Notes under the pieces: generated by a model | Databases searched by the model: none | What the model saw: the letters and a program-made list of their open reading frames with translations, nothing else | What the model was told of the DNA's origin: nothing | Position numbers and translations under genes: made by a program | Shown here: positions 1 through 6,166 of the stretch, in pieces | Layout of the letters: the number at the start of each line of letters is the position of its first letter | Numbering within the stretch: position 1 is the stretch's first letter | NCBI GenBank assembly: GCA_945877995.1 | Contig: CAMDXD010000070.1 | Location: forward strand, 1 to 12,970 | Source of the DNA: Bordetella parapertussis | GTDB taxonomy: Bacteria; Pseudomonadota; Gammaproteobacteria; Burkholderiales; CAIKXV01 | Length of the DNA stretch: 12,970 bases | Reading direction: 5' to 3'

Positions 1-25
1 GGCCGCCACGATTGCTGTCGGTCAT
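1..25 (-). CDS. Possible first codons of a divergent gene (partial)
   Basis: On the minus strand an ATG at position 25 opens a frame (M-T-D-S-N-R-G-G) that is still open at the window edge. Only eight codons are visible. No convincing Shine-Dalgarno sequence precedes it, so the support is mostly context: a short divergent intergenic region carrying a long inverted repeat, with a one-direction catabolic cluster on the other side. Clusters of this kind often have a divergently transcribed regulator, but nothing in eight residues identifies a family. It could be a chance frame. Confidence 0.2.
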
Positions 26-66
26 CTTCGGCCCGTTGTGTCTGGTGCAGACGTTTCCTGTTGTGA

Positions 67-102
67 CGAGTTTGCATTTGCAATGCCTGAAATGCAAACT
101 CG
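67..102. promoter_or_regulatory. Operator-like 13-bp perfect inverted repeat upstream of the cluster
   Basis: The left arm at 67-79 (cgagtttgcattt) pairs perfectly with the right arm at 90-102 (aaatgcaaactcg) around a 10-nt spacer. A shorter palindrome, ttgca-tt-tgcaa, sits at 72-83, and a further tgcaa lies at 93-97. The pentamer thus occurs three times within 26 bp. This AT-rich patch contrasts with the GC-rich surroundings and ends 60 nt before the first start codon. That layout suits a binding site for a dimeric regulator. A terminator is less likely because no U run follows either arm. No clear -35/-10 pair could be assigned next to it. The regulator is unknown. Confidence 0.55.
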
Positions 103-162
103 GACGATACACAGGACAACGAACGGCGGCGCGTACCGTCGGACATCGAGAACGGAGAAGGC

Positions 163-1047
163 ATGGCCCTGTTCGAAGGCTTTCGCGAAATGATGGTGCC
201 CACCGGCGACCCAGACTGCCGGATCAAGCTGCGTGTCGGCGGCAAGGGCCCTGCCGTACTGCTGCTGCACGGCAACCCGCTGACCCATGTCACCTGGTAC
301 CAGATCGCGCCGCGCCTGGCCGACCGCTACACCGTCGTCTGCGCAGACCTGCGCGGCTATGGCGACAGCGACAAGCCGCGCGGCCTGCCCGACCACACGA
401 ACTACTCGTTCCGGCGGATGGGCCAGGACATGGTCGACGTGATGAAGGTGCTGGGCTTCGACGAGTTCATGGTTGCGGGACACGACCGCGGCGCGCGCAC
501 GGCGCATCGGATGGCGCTCGATCATCCCGAAAAGGTGAAGAAGTTCGCCAGCATCGAGATCATCCCGACGCACTGGCAACTCAACAACATGAAGTGGACC
601 TACGCCGCCCATTCGTACCACTGGTTCTTCTTTGCCCAGCCGTTCGACTTCCCGGAGAAGCTGCTCGAAGGCAAGGAGGAGTACTACATCCGCCGCAAGT
701 TCGCGAAGCAGGGCGAGGGCAAGTTCAGCGACGAGACGATGGCCGAGTATGTGCGCTGCTGCACGCCCGAGCATATCCACGGCATGTCTGAAGACTACCG
801 GGCCACCCTTTCGGTCGACTTCCCGCTCGACACCGCCGACTGGGAGGCGGGCAGGCGCGTGACCTGCCCGATGCTCGTGATGTGGGCCGAGAAGAGCCAC
901 ACCCAGCGCGAGTTCAGCGCGGTCGATGCCTGGCCGCACTATGCGACCGACATCCGCGGCTTCCACAAGCTGCAGTGCGCCCACTATCCGATGGAAGAGG
1001 CGCCGGACGAGACCTACGAGAAACTCGCCGCCTTCTTCGACGAGTAA
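163..1047 (+). CDS. Alpha/beta hydrolase, fluoroacetate (haloacetate) dehalogenase-like
   Basis: This 294-residue cytoplasmic alpha/beta hydrolase resembles fluoroacetate dehalogenases, which replace a halogen on a short 2-haloacid with hydroxyl through an aspartyl ester. Visible features are the oxyanion loop HGNP (36-39), the nucleophile motif GHDRGAR with Asp108, and Arg109 and Arg112, which bind the substrate carboxylate in characterised enzymes. The halide-pocket pair His153-Trp154 lies in YHW, a Tyr in EDYRA (212) is the likely third halide contact, and the general base is His274. By alignment from memory to the Rhodopseudomonas enzyme, its catalytic acid Asp134 corresponds to Glu132 here. 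No signal peptide is seen. ATG 163 follows GGAGAAG at 154-160. It is the first gene after the palindromic control region, 115 nt before a solute receptor. The fold and family are secure. Dehalogenation is inferred; a related hydrolase of another small carboxylate is possible. Confidence 0.85.
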   Translation: MALFEGFREMMVPTGDPDCRIKLRVGGKGPAVLLLHGNPLTHVTWYQIAPRLADRYTVVCADLRGYGDSDKPRGLPDHTNYSFRRMGQDMVDVMKVLGFDEFMVAGHDRGARTAHRMALDHPEKVKKFASIEIIPTHWQLNNMKWTYAAHSYHWFFFAQPFDFPEKLLEGKEEYYIRRKFAKQGEGKFSDETMAEYVRCCTPEHIHGMSEDYRATLSVDFPLDTADWEAGRRVTCPMLVMWAEKSHTQREFSAVDAWPHYATDIRGFHKLQCAHYPMEEAPDETYEKLAAFFDE

Positions 1048-1113
1048 ACTGAAAGCCGGGCGGTGCCTGACGGCATGGCCCTTACCCAACGGGCGGTCGC
1101 GGTCCTCGATCGA

Positions 1114-1144
1114 CCGGCGTCCGGGCCTGGCGCACAGACGCCGG
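1114..1144 (+). repeat. GC-rich inverted repeat (8-bp stem) between hydrolase and Bug 1
   Basis: ccggcgtc at 1114-1121 pairs perfectly with gacgccgg at 1137-1144 across a 15-nt loop, just ahead of the ribosome-binding site of the next gene (GGAGG at 1152-1156). No U tract follows, so it is not a classical intrinsic terminator. In mRNA it could be a stability or processing element separating expression of the hydrolase from the receptor. A hairpin of this size can arise by chance in such GC-rich DNA. Confidence 0.3.
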
Positions 1145-1162
1145 CCGAACTGGAGGATCACG

Positions 1163-2176
1163 ATGGTCATCGAACAGAAGCGCCGCGGCGCGGCATCGAC
1201 GCTGCTCGCCCTTTCCGGCATCACAGCAGCAGCGCTGGCGTTCACCGCTGCGTGCGCCGCGCCGGCCTCGGCGCAGACCTATCCGGTGCGTCCCGTGCGG
1301 CTGATCGTGCCGTTCGCACCCGGCGCAGCGTCCGACATCACTGGCCGGCTGGTCGCGCACAAGCTGGGCGAAGGCTTCAACCAGTCGTTCGTCGTCGACA
1401 ACCGGCCAGGGGCTGGCGGCAACATCGGCCATGACCTCGCGGCCAAGGCGCCGCCCGATGGTTACACCCTCGTGCTCGCCAACGAATCGCTGGCGATCAA
1501 TGCATCGCTCAGCCGCAAGCTGCCGTTCGACACGCTGCGCGACCTCGCCGCGATCAGCCTGGTCACGATCAACCCGCGCGTGTTCGTCGCCTCTGCCGCG
1601 TCGTCGTTCGAGTCGATCAAGGACGTGGTGGCTGCATCGCGTTCGAAGCCGAACAGCATCCGCTTCGGGTCGTCCGGCATCGGCACCGGTCCGCACCTGG
1701 CCGGTGCGATGCTGTCCAACCTCGCGAAGATCGAGATGATCCACGTGCCGTACAAGGGTGCGGCTCCGGCGCTGGCCGACGTGCTGGGCGGGCAGATCGA
1801 GATGATCGCGACCACCATCCTGTCATCGCAGCCGATGATCCAGTCGGGCAAGCTGCGGGCGCTCGCCGTCACCTCGGCGAAACGCTCGGGCACGCTGCCC
1901 AACGTGCCGACCGTGGCCGAGAGCGGCGTGCCCGGCTTCGAGGCGACGTCCTGGCTGATGCTGCTCGGCCCGTCGAAGACGCCGCGCGCGGTGGTCACCC
2001 GGCTGCACGAAGAGACAGTGCGCTTTACCGAGCAGTCGGACGTGCGCAAGCGGGTGGCGGCCGATGGTGGAGAGCCGGTCGGTTCCTCGCCCGAGCAGGC
2101 CTCGGCCTACCTGAAGGGCCAGGTCGAACGCTGGGGGCAGGTGATCCGCGCCGCCGGCGTGCAGCCGGAATCCTGA
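1163..2176 (+). CDS. Bug 1: TctC-family tripartite tricarboxylate transporter receptor
   Basis: This 337-residue periplasmic solute-binding protein of the Bug/TctC family captures a small carboxylate for a TTT importer. A Sec signal peptide has basic residues (KRR, 6-8), a hydrophobic core (about 12-30) and a likely cleavage after ASA (37/38), leaving a mature protein of about 300 residues. Family landmarks are YPVRPVRLIVPFAPG (40-54), NRPGAGGNIG (80-89), PPDGYT (97-102), HVPYKGAAPA (194-203) and LRALAVTSAKR (231-241). The first ligand loop reads PGAASD, where most family members have PGGGTD or similar, and the usual Glu after the second ligand loop (HLAGE) is Ala182. ATG 1163 was chosen over an upstream in-frame ATG at 926. 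It has GGAGG at 1152-1156 and begins directly with a signal peptide. The 926 start would overlap the hydrolase gene. The ligand is unknown. Confidence 0.93.
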   Translation: MVIEQKRRGAASTLLALSGITAAALAFTAACAAPASAQTYPVRPVRLIVPFAPGAASDITGRLVAHKLGEGFNQSFVVDNRPGAGGNIGHDLAAKAPPDGYTLVLANESLAINASLSRKLPFDTLRDLAAISLVTINPRVFVASAASSFESIKDVVAASRSKPNSIRFGSSGIGTGPHLAGAMLSNLAKIEMIHVPYKGAAPALADVLGGQIEMIATTILSSQPMIQSGKLRALAVTSAKRSGTLPNVPTVAESGVPGFEATSWLMLLGPSKTPRAVVTRLHEETVRFTEQSDVRKRVAADGGEPVGSSPEQASAYLKGQVERWGQVIRAAGVQPES

Positions 2177-2183
2177 GGCCGCA

Positions 2184-3017
2184 ATGGGCGAGACTCCTTC
2201 CGCTGCGCGCCCGCGCGTGCTGCTGACCGGCGCGGCGGGAGGCATCGGCCGTTGCCTGCACAAGGCGCTCGCCGGGCGCTACCCGCTGCTGCGGCTGGCC
2301 GACCGGGTGCCGGTGGCTGCGCTGCATGCTTCGGACGCGTTGCTCATCGGCGACCTGCTCGATCCGGCGGTGGCTGAGGCGGCCGTGCAGGACATCGATT
2401 GCATCGTCCACCTTGCCGGCATCCCGAAAGAGAACACCTGGGAACAGATACTGCCGAACAACATCGTGGCGACGATAGCGCTGTTCGAAGCCGCGCGCGC
2501 CGCCGGCGTGGGCCGGATCGTGTTCGCCAGTTCCAACCACGCGATCGGCTACCACGGTGCGACGCAGGCGCTGGGCATCGATGAGCCGGTGCGACCGGAT
2601 TCCCGCTACGGCGTATCGAAGGTGTTCGGCGAGGCGCTCGGTCGGATGTATGTCGACAAGTACGCGATGACGGTCGCCTGCCTGCGCATCGGCTCCTTCC
2701 GCGAGCGGCCGGAGGATACGCGCCAGCTTTCGACCTGGATCGGCCACCGCGACATGGCCGAACTCGTGCGCTGCGCGATCGAGGCACCCGACTACGGATT
2801 CGCGATCGTCTACGGCGTGTCGGCGAACACCCGCGCGAAGTGGGCGAGCCCGGATGCCGCACGCCTCGGTTACCTGCCCACGCAGGACGCGGAAGCCTGG
2901 GCGGCGGCGCTCGAAACAATCGGGCCGCCGGCCGGCGATCCAGCGGCCCGGTTTCACGGTGGCGCGTTCTGCGCGCTCGAGTATGTGGATCCACCCAGGG
3001 GAAGGTACAAGCCATGA
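2184..3017 (+). CDS. NAD-dependent SDR, uronate dehydrogenase-like
   Basis: This 277-residue extended short-chain dehydrogenase (NAD-dependent epimerase/dehydratase family) closely resembles bacterial uronate dehydrogenases, which oxidise D-galacturonate or D-glucuronate to the aldarolactone with NAD+. It shows the nucleotide loop TGAAGGIG (15-22), Asp40 after the second strand (NAD preference), FASSNHAIGY (114-123), the catalytic YGVSK with Tyr142 and Lys146, RIGS (168-171) and LSTW preceded by Arg180. Arg180 aligns with the substrate-carboxylate Arg174 of the Agrobacterium enzyme. Ser75 of that enzyme, a substrate contact, corresponds to Pro81 here, so the sugar acid may differ. It is cytoplasmic, with no signal peptide. 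It starts 7 nt after Bug 1 using a GAGG (2175-2178) that overlaps that gene's stop. It ends in a 4-nt ATGA overlap with Bug 2, so it is embedded between two receptors. A sugar-acid dehydrogenase is well supported; the exact substrate is not. Confidence 0.87.
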   Translation: MGETPSAARPRVLLTGAAGGIGRCLHKALAGRYPLLRLADRVPVAALHASDALLIGDLLDPAVAEAAVQDIDCIVHLAGIPKENTWEQILPNNIVATIALFEAARAAGVGRIVFASSNHAIGYHGATQALGIDEPVRPDSRYGVSKVFGEALGRMYVDKYAMTVACLRIGSFRERPEDTRQLSTWIGHRDMAELVRCAIEAPDYGFAIVYGVSANTRAKWASPDAARLGYLPTQDAEAWAAALETIGPPAGDPAARFHGGAFCALEYVDPPRGRYKP

Positions 3018-4051
3018 ACGTCATGCCGTCAGTGAAGGCACGCCCGCCGCAACGCCTGCCGCGGCGCAATGCGCAGGTGCTGGCGCTTTCGTTGTCACTG
3101 TCACTGTCGCTGGCACTGGTACCGCTGGCTGCGCGGGCGCAGGCGCCTGCGTATCCGAGCCAGCCGATCCGGATGATCGTCGCCTTTCCCGCGGGGGGCG
3201 GCACCGACCTCACCGCGCGCCTGCTCGCCGAGCAGATGCGCCAGGCGCTGGGCGTGCAGATCGTCGTCGAGAACCGTGCGGGCGCCAGCGGCATGATCGG
3301 CACCGGCGCAGTGGCCAAGGCGAAGCCCGATGGCTACACGCTGCTGGCCAATTCCGGCGAGGTGGCGGTGAACCCGCACCTGTACAAGCCGATGGCCTAT
3401 GACTGGGAGACCGACCTCGCACCGGTGACGCTGATGGTACGCGTGCCCAACGTGCTGGCGGTGCATCCCGACGTGCCCGCGAATACCGTGGCCGAGCTCA
3501 TCACCCACGCGAAGGCCAACGCAGGCAAGCTCACCTTCTCGTCGAGCGGCATCGGCAACCCGCAGCAGCTGACCGGCGAGCTGTTCAACCGGATGGCCGG
3601 GGTGCGCATCAACCATGTGCCCTACAAGGGGGCGGCACCGCAGATCGCCGATGTGGTCGGCAAGCACATCACGATGACCTTCGTCAGCATCGGGGCGGCA
3701 CTGCCGTTCATCGACAGCGGCCGGCTGCGCGCACTCGGGGTGACGTCTTCAAGCCGGGTGTCGGCGCTGCCCAAGGTGCCGCCGATATCGGACACGCCGT
3801 CACTGGCCGGCTTCGAGGTGGTGAACTTCTTCGGGATGATGGCCCCCGCCGGGACACCGCCGGCGATCATCCGGCAGGTCAATGCCGCGGCGGTTCAGGC
3901 GCTGAAGGTGCCCGAGATCGCGGTGAAGCTGCGCGAGTCCGGCTTCGAACCGTCACCCACGACACCGGAACAGTTCCGCGAATTCATCCGCGCCGAATCG
4001 GCCAAGTTCGGCCGGATCATCGTCGAGGCGAACGTGACGCTCGAAAAGTAG
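3014..4051 (+). CDS. Bug 2: TctC-family tripartite tricarboxylate transporter receptor
   Basis: This 345-residue periplasmic Bug receptor has a basic N-region (KARPPQRLPRR), a hydrophobic core that includes four Leu-Ser type dipeptides (about 24-33) and a likely cleavage after ARA (42/43). Landmarks are YPSQPIRMIVAFPAGGGTD (47-65), VVENRAGASG (84-93), KPDGYTLLAN (104-113), SSSGIGNPQQLTGELF (176-191), HVPYKGAAPQIADV (201-214) and SGRLRALGVTS (235-245). Its first strand has VAFPAGG where its neighbours have VPFAPGG, so it is not a near copy of them. The start at 3014 overlaps the SDR stop (ATGA), and AGGGGAAGG at 2997-3005 gives good spacing. Translation is probably coupled to the SDR. The ligand is unknown. 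Confidence 0.93.
   Translation: MNVMPSVKARPPQRLPRRNAQVLALSLSLSLSLALVPLAARAQAPAYPSQPIRMIVAFPAGGGTDLTARLLAEQMRQALGVQIVVENRAGASGMIGTGAVAKAKPDGYTLLANSGEVAVNPHLYKPMAYDWETDLAPVTLMVRVPNVLAVHPDVPANTVAELITHAKANAGKLTFSSSGIGNPQQLTGELFNRMAGVRINHVPYKGAAPQIADVVGKHITMTFVSIGAALPFIDSGRLRALGVTSSSRVSALPKVPPISDTPSLAGFEVVNFFGMMAPAGTPPAIIRQVNAAAVQALKVPEIAVKLRESGFEPSPTTPEQFREFIRAESAKFGRIIVEANVTLEK
3091..3116 (+). repeat. Imperfect 6-nt tandem repeat inside the Bug 2 signal peptide
   Basis: Units related to tcactg/tcgctg (gttgtcactg, tcactgtcgc, tggcactg) follow one another and encode the alternating Leu-Ser core of the signal peptide. The unit is six bases, so slippage would lengthen or shorten the hydrophobic core by two residues without breaking the frame. 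The tract is short and imperfect and may have no regulatory role. Confidence 0.4.
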
Positions 4052-4086
4052 CGCGCTGCAGCGATACCACCGGGGAGGAGGCGAGC

Positions 4087-5133
4087 ATGGGAACTCACGA
4101 ACATTCGCAGCGCCGGTTGCACGGGCCTGCGCGAACGCTGCCGGAACCGCAGACGAGGCGTGCAGCCGGCCGGGCCGGGATCGCCGGCCTTGCTGTCATC
4201 GCATCCATGGCCGGTCCGGCCGCGGCCCAGGCACCCGCGTGGCCGTCCAAGGCTGTACGCTTTCTTGTCGGCTTCGCGCCCGGAGGCGGCACCGACATCA
4301 TGGCGCGCGCGGTCGCGGTCCGGCTGGCCGAAGCGTTGGGCCAGCAGGTGGTGGTCGAGAACCGTCCCGGTGCGAACGCCAACCTGGCCGCCGAGATCGC
4401 GGCCAAGGCGGCGCCCGACGGCTACACCGTGCTGTTCATCTCGGTGTCGCATGCAGTCAGCAAGTCGTTGTATCGAGGGCTCAAGTACGACCTGGAACGC
4501 GACTTCATCCCGCTTGCCGGCATCGGCTCGGTGCCGCAGGCGCTGGTGGTCAATCCGTCCCTGCCGGTGAGGTCGGTGAAGGAGCTGATCGCCCTTGCAC
4601 GCAAGCGGCCGGGCGAGGTCACCTATGCTTCGTCAGGCTCGGGTAGCCCGGAACACCTGGCCGGCGAGATGTTCGCGCTGATGGCCGGTGTCAAGCTGCT
4701 CCACGTGCCGTTCAAGGGCGGCGCGCCCTCGGCTGCGGCGATCGTCGGCGGCGAGGTCAGCGTCGGCTTCAACACGATGCCGGTCGCGCTGCCGCACATC
4801 CAGTCGGGCCGCATGCGCGTGCTTGCGACGACGGAGGACAGGCGCGCTGGCGTGCTGCCCGAGGTGCCGACCATCGCCGAGGCGGGCGTGACCGGCTATG
4901 CTGCATCCACCTGGTATGGCGCGATGCTGCCCATCGGTACGCCGCGCGAGATCGTGACGCGCCTGAATGCCGAGATCAACAAGGTGCTGCAGATCGCGGA
5001 GGTGCGCGAACGGCTGTTGAGCCTCGGGGCGGTGACCCTGGGTGGCACGCCGGAGGCATTCGGCACGCTGATCACCACCGACGTCGCGAAGTTCGCGAAA
5101 GTGGTGAAGGCGGCGAACATGCAGGTCGAATGA
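4087..5133 (+). CDS. Bug 3: TctC-family tripartite tricarboxylate transporter receptor
   Basis: This 348-residue Bug receptor has an unusually long leader. About 30 polar and basic residues (with RR at 9-10 and 24-25) precede a short hydrophobic core (31-46), with likely cleavage after AAA (47/48). Landmarks are GFAPGGGTDIMAR (62-74), VVVENRPGANANLAAEIAAKAAPDGYT (split over 88-114; NAN replaces the usual GGN), SSGSGSPEHLAGEMF (182-196), HVPFKGGAPS (206-215) and WYGAMLPIGTP (276-286). ATG 4087 has a very strong Shine-Dalgarno (GGGGAGGAGG, 4072-4081), which supports the long leader. It lies 35 nt after Bug 2 and 26 nt before the preferred start of Bug 4. The ligand is unknown. Confidence 0.92.
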   Translation: MGTHEHSQRRLHGPARTLPEPQTRRAAGRAGIAGLAVIASMAGPAAAQAPAWPSKAVRFLVGFAPGGGTDIMARAVAVRLAEALGQQVVVENRPGANANLAAEIAAKAAPDGYTVLFISVSHAVSKSLYRGLKYDLERDFIPLAGIGSVPQALVVNPSLPVRSVKELIALARKRPGEVTYASSGSGSPEHLAGEMFALMAGVKLLHVPFKGGAPSAAAIVGGEVSVGFNTMPVALPHIQSGRMRVLATTEDRRAGVLPEVPTIAEAGVTGYAASTWYGAMLPIGTPREIVTRLNAEINKVLQIAEVRERLLSLGAVTLGGTPEAFGTLITTDVAKFAKVVKAANMQVE

Positions 5134-5159
5134 TGAACTTCAATGGAAGGAGCGTTTCC

Positions 5160-6134
5160 ATGGATGTGCTCACCTCCCGCGCGAGGGCGGCCGTGACAGC
5201 GCTCGCCGCAACGATGAGCCTGGCGCTGCCAGCCCTGGCACAGTCCTACCCCGTGAAGCCGGTGCGGGTGATCGTGCCGTTCGCGCCGGGCGGCGGCAGC
5301 GACATCATCGCGCGCCAGGTCTCGTTCAAGCTGCAGGAGCAGTTCCGGCAATCGTTCGTGATCGAGAACCGCGGCGGGGCTGGCGGGCTGATCGGCATGG
5401 AACTCCTGGCCAAGGCGCCCGCGGACGGCTACTCGATCATCATCATGTCGGGCAGCTTCTCGACCTCCGCCGCATTGCAGAAGCCAGCCTTCGATCCGAT
5501 CCGCACGATCCGCGGCGTGGCCGAGATCGGCTACGTACCGTTCGTGCTGGCCGTGCACCCGACGCTGCCGGTGAAGACCATGCCCGAATTCTTCCGGCTT
5601 GCCCGCAACCGGCCGGGCGAGCTGTGCTACGCGTCCAGCGGCATCGGCGGCATCACCCATCTCGCCACCGAGATGATGGCCGCCCAGGCGAAGGTGCGCT
5701 TTACCCATGTGCCGTACAAGAGCACTGGCTCGGCGATCAGCGACCTGATGTCGGGCGCCTGCCAGTTCATCCTGGGGAGCCTGCCGCCGGTGCTTCCGCT
5801 CATCCAGTCGGGCAAGATGCGCGCGCTTGCGGTGAGCACCGCCGAACCTTCAGCTGCACTGCCCAACACCCCGCGCATTTCAGACACGCTCCCGGGCTTC
5901 GAAGTCGACCTCTGGTTCGGACTGCTCGCGCCGCGCGATACGCCGCGGCCGGTGGTCGACAGCCTCAACGAGGCGGTCAATCGCGCGCTGAAGGATGCCG
6001 AGCTGCAGCGGCAACTCGCGGATCAGGGCATGGTGACCTCCGGTGGATCGCCGGAGCGATTCATGAAGCGCATCGAAGCCGAGTATCGTCGCTGGTCGGC
6101 CGTGGTCGAGCAGGCGAAGATCAAGGCCGAATGA
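5160..6134 (+). CDS. Bug 4: TctC-family tripartite tricarboxylate transporter receptor
   Basis: This 324-residue Bug receptor has a compact Sec signal peptide and likely cleavage after ALA (27/28). Landmarks are YPVKPVRVIVPFAPGGGSD (30-48), IENRGGAGGLIGMELLAK (split over 68-85), PADGYS (87-92), SSGIGGITHLATEMM (159-173), HVPYKSTGSA (183-192) and SGKMRALAVS (217-226). The usual PYKGAAP is PYKSTGS here. Two cysteines (156, 201) remain in the mature protein. ATG 5160 is preferred because GGAAGGAG lies at 5145-5152 with 7-nt spacing. In-frame ATGs at 5130 and 5133 would add ten or nine residues and overlap the Bug 3 stop, but they have no ribosome-binding site. The gene ends 32 nt before the dehydrogenase. 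Confidence 0.92.
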   Translation: MDVLTSRARAAVTALAATMSLALPALAQSYPVKPVRVIVPFAPGGGSDIIARQVSFKLQEQFRQSFVIENRGGAGGLIGMELLAKAPADGYSIIIMSGSFSTSAALQKPAFDPIRTIRGVAEIGYVPFVLAVHPTLPVKTMPEFFRLARNRPGELCYASSGIGGITHLATEMMAAQAKVRFTHVPYKSTGSAISDLMSGACQFILGSLPPVLPLIQSGKMRALAVSTAEPSAALPNTPRISDTLPGFEVDLWFGLLAPRDTPRPVVDSLNEAVNRALKDAELQRQLADQGMVTSGGSPERFMKRIEAEYRRWSAVVEQAKIKAE

Positions 6135-6166
6135 GAACTGCCGGCGAGCCGGGCAATGGAGAAGAC

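Noticed and set aside
106..111. gataca as a -10 box downstream of ttgcaa (78-83)
   Set aside because: The spacing of 22 nt is too long for a standard sigma-70 promoter, so no promoter is called there.
1114..1144. Intrinsic terminator between the hydrolase and Bug 1
   Set aside because: There is a stem but no U-rich tail, and the next ribosome-binding site follows within 10 nt.
926..1162. Extending Bug 1 upstream to ATG 926
   Set aside because: The extension overlaps the hydrolase in another frame, is rich in Arg/Pro like a shadow frame, and would bury the signal peptide. ATG 1163 has a good GGAGG.
22..1245. Long minus-strand open frame (407 codons) over the hydrolase and Bug 1 start
   Set aside because: It is antisense to two clearly recognised genes, its translation has no recognisable domain, and long antisense frames are expected in DNA with GC-rich third positions.
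5624..6166. Extending the isopropylmalate-type dehydrogenase upstream
   Set aside because: The frame is open across most of the Bug 4 3' half, but the translation there is a shadow; the family N-terminus PGDDIGPE starts just after ATG 6167.
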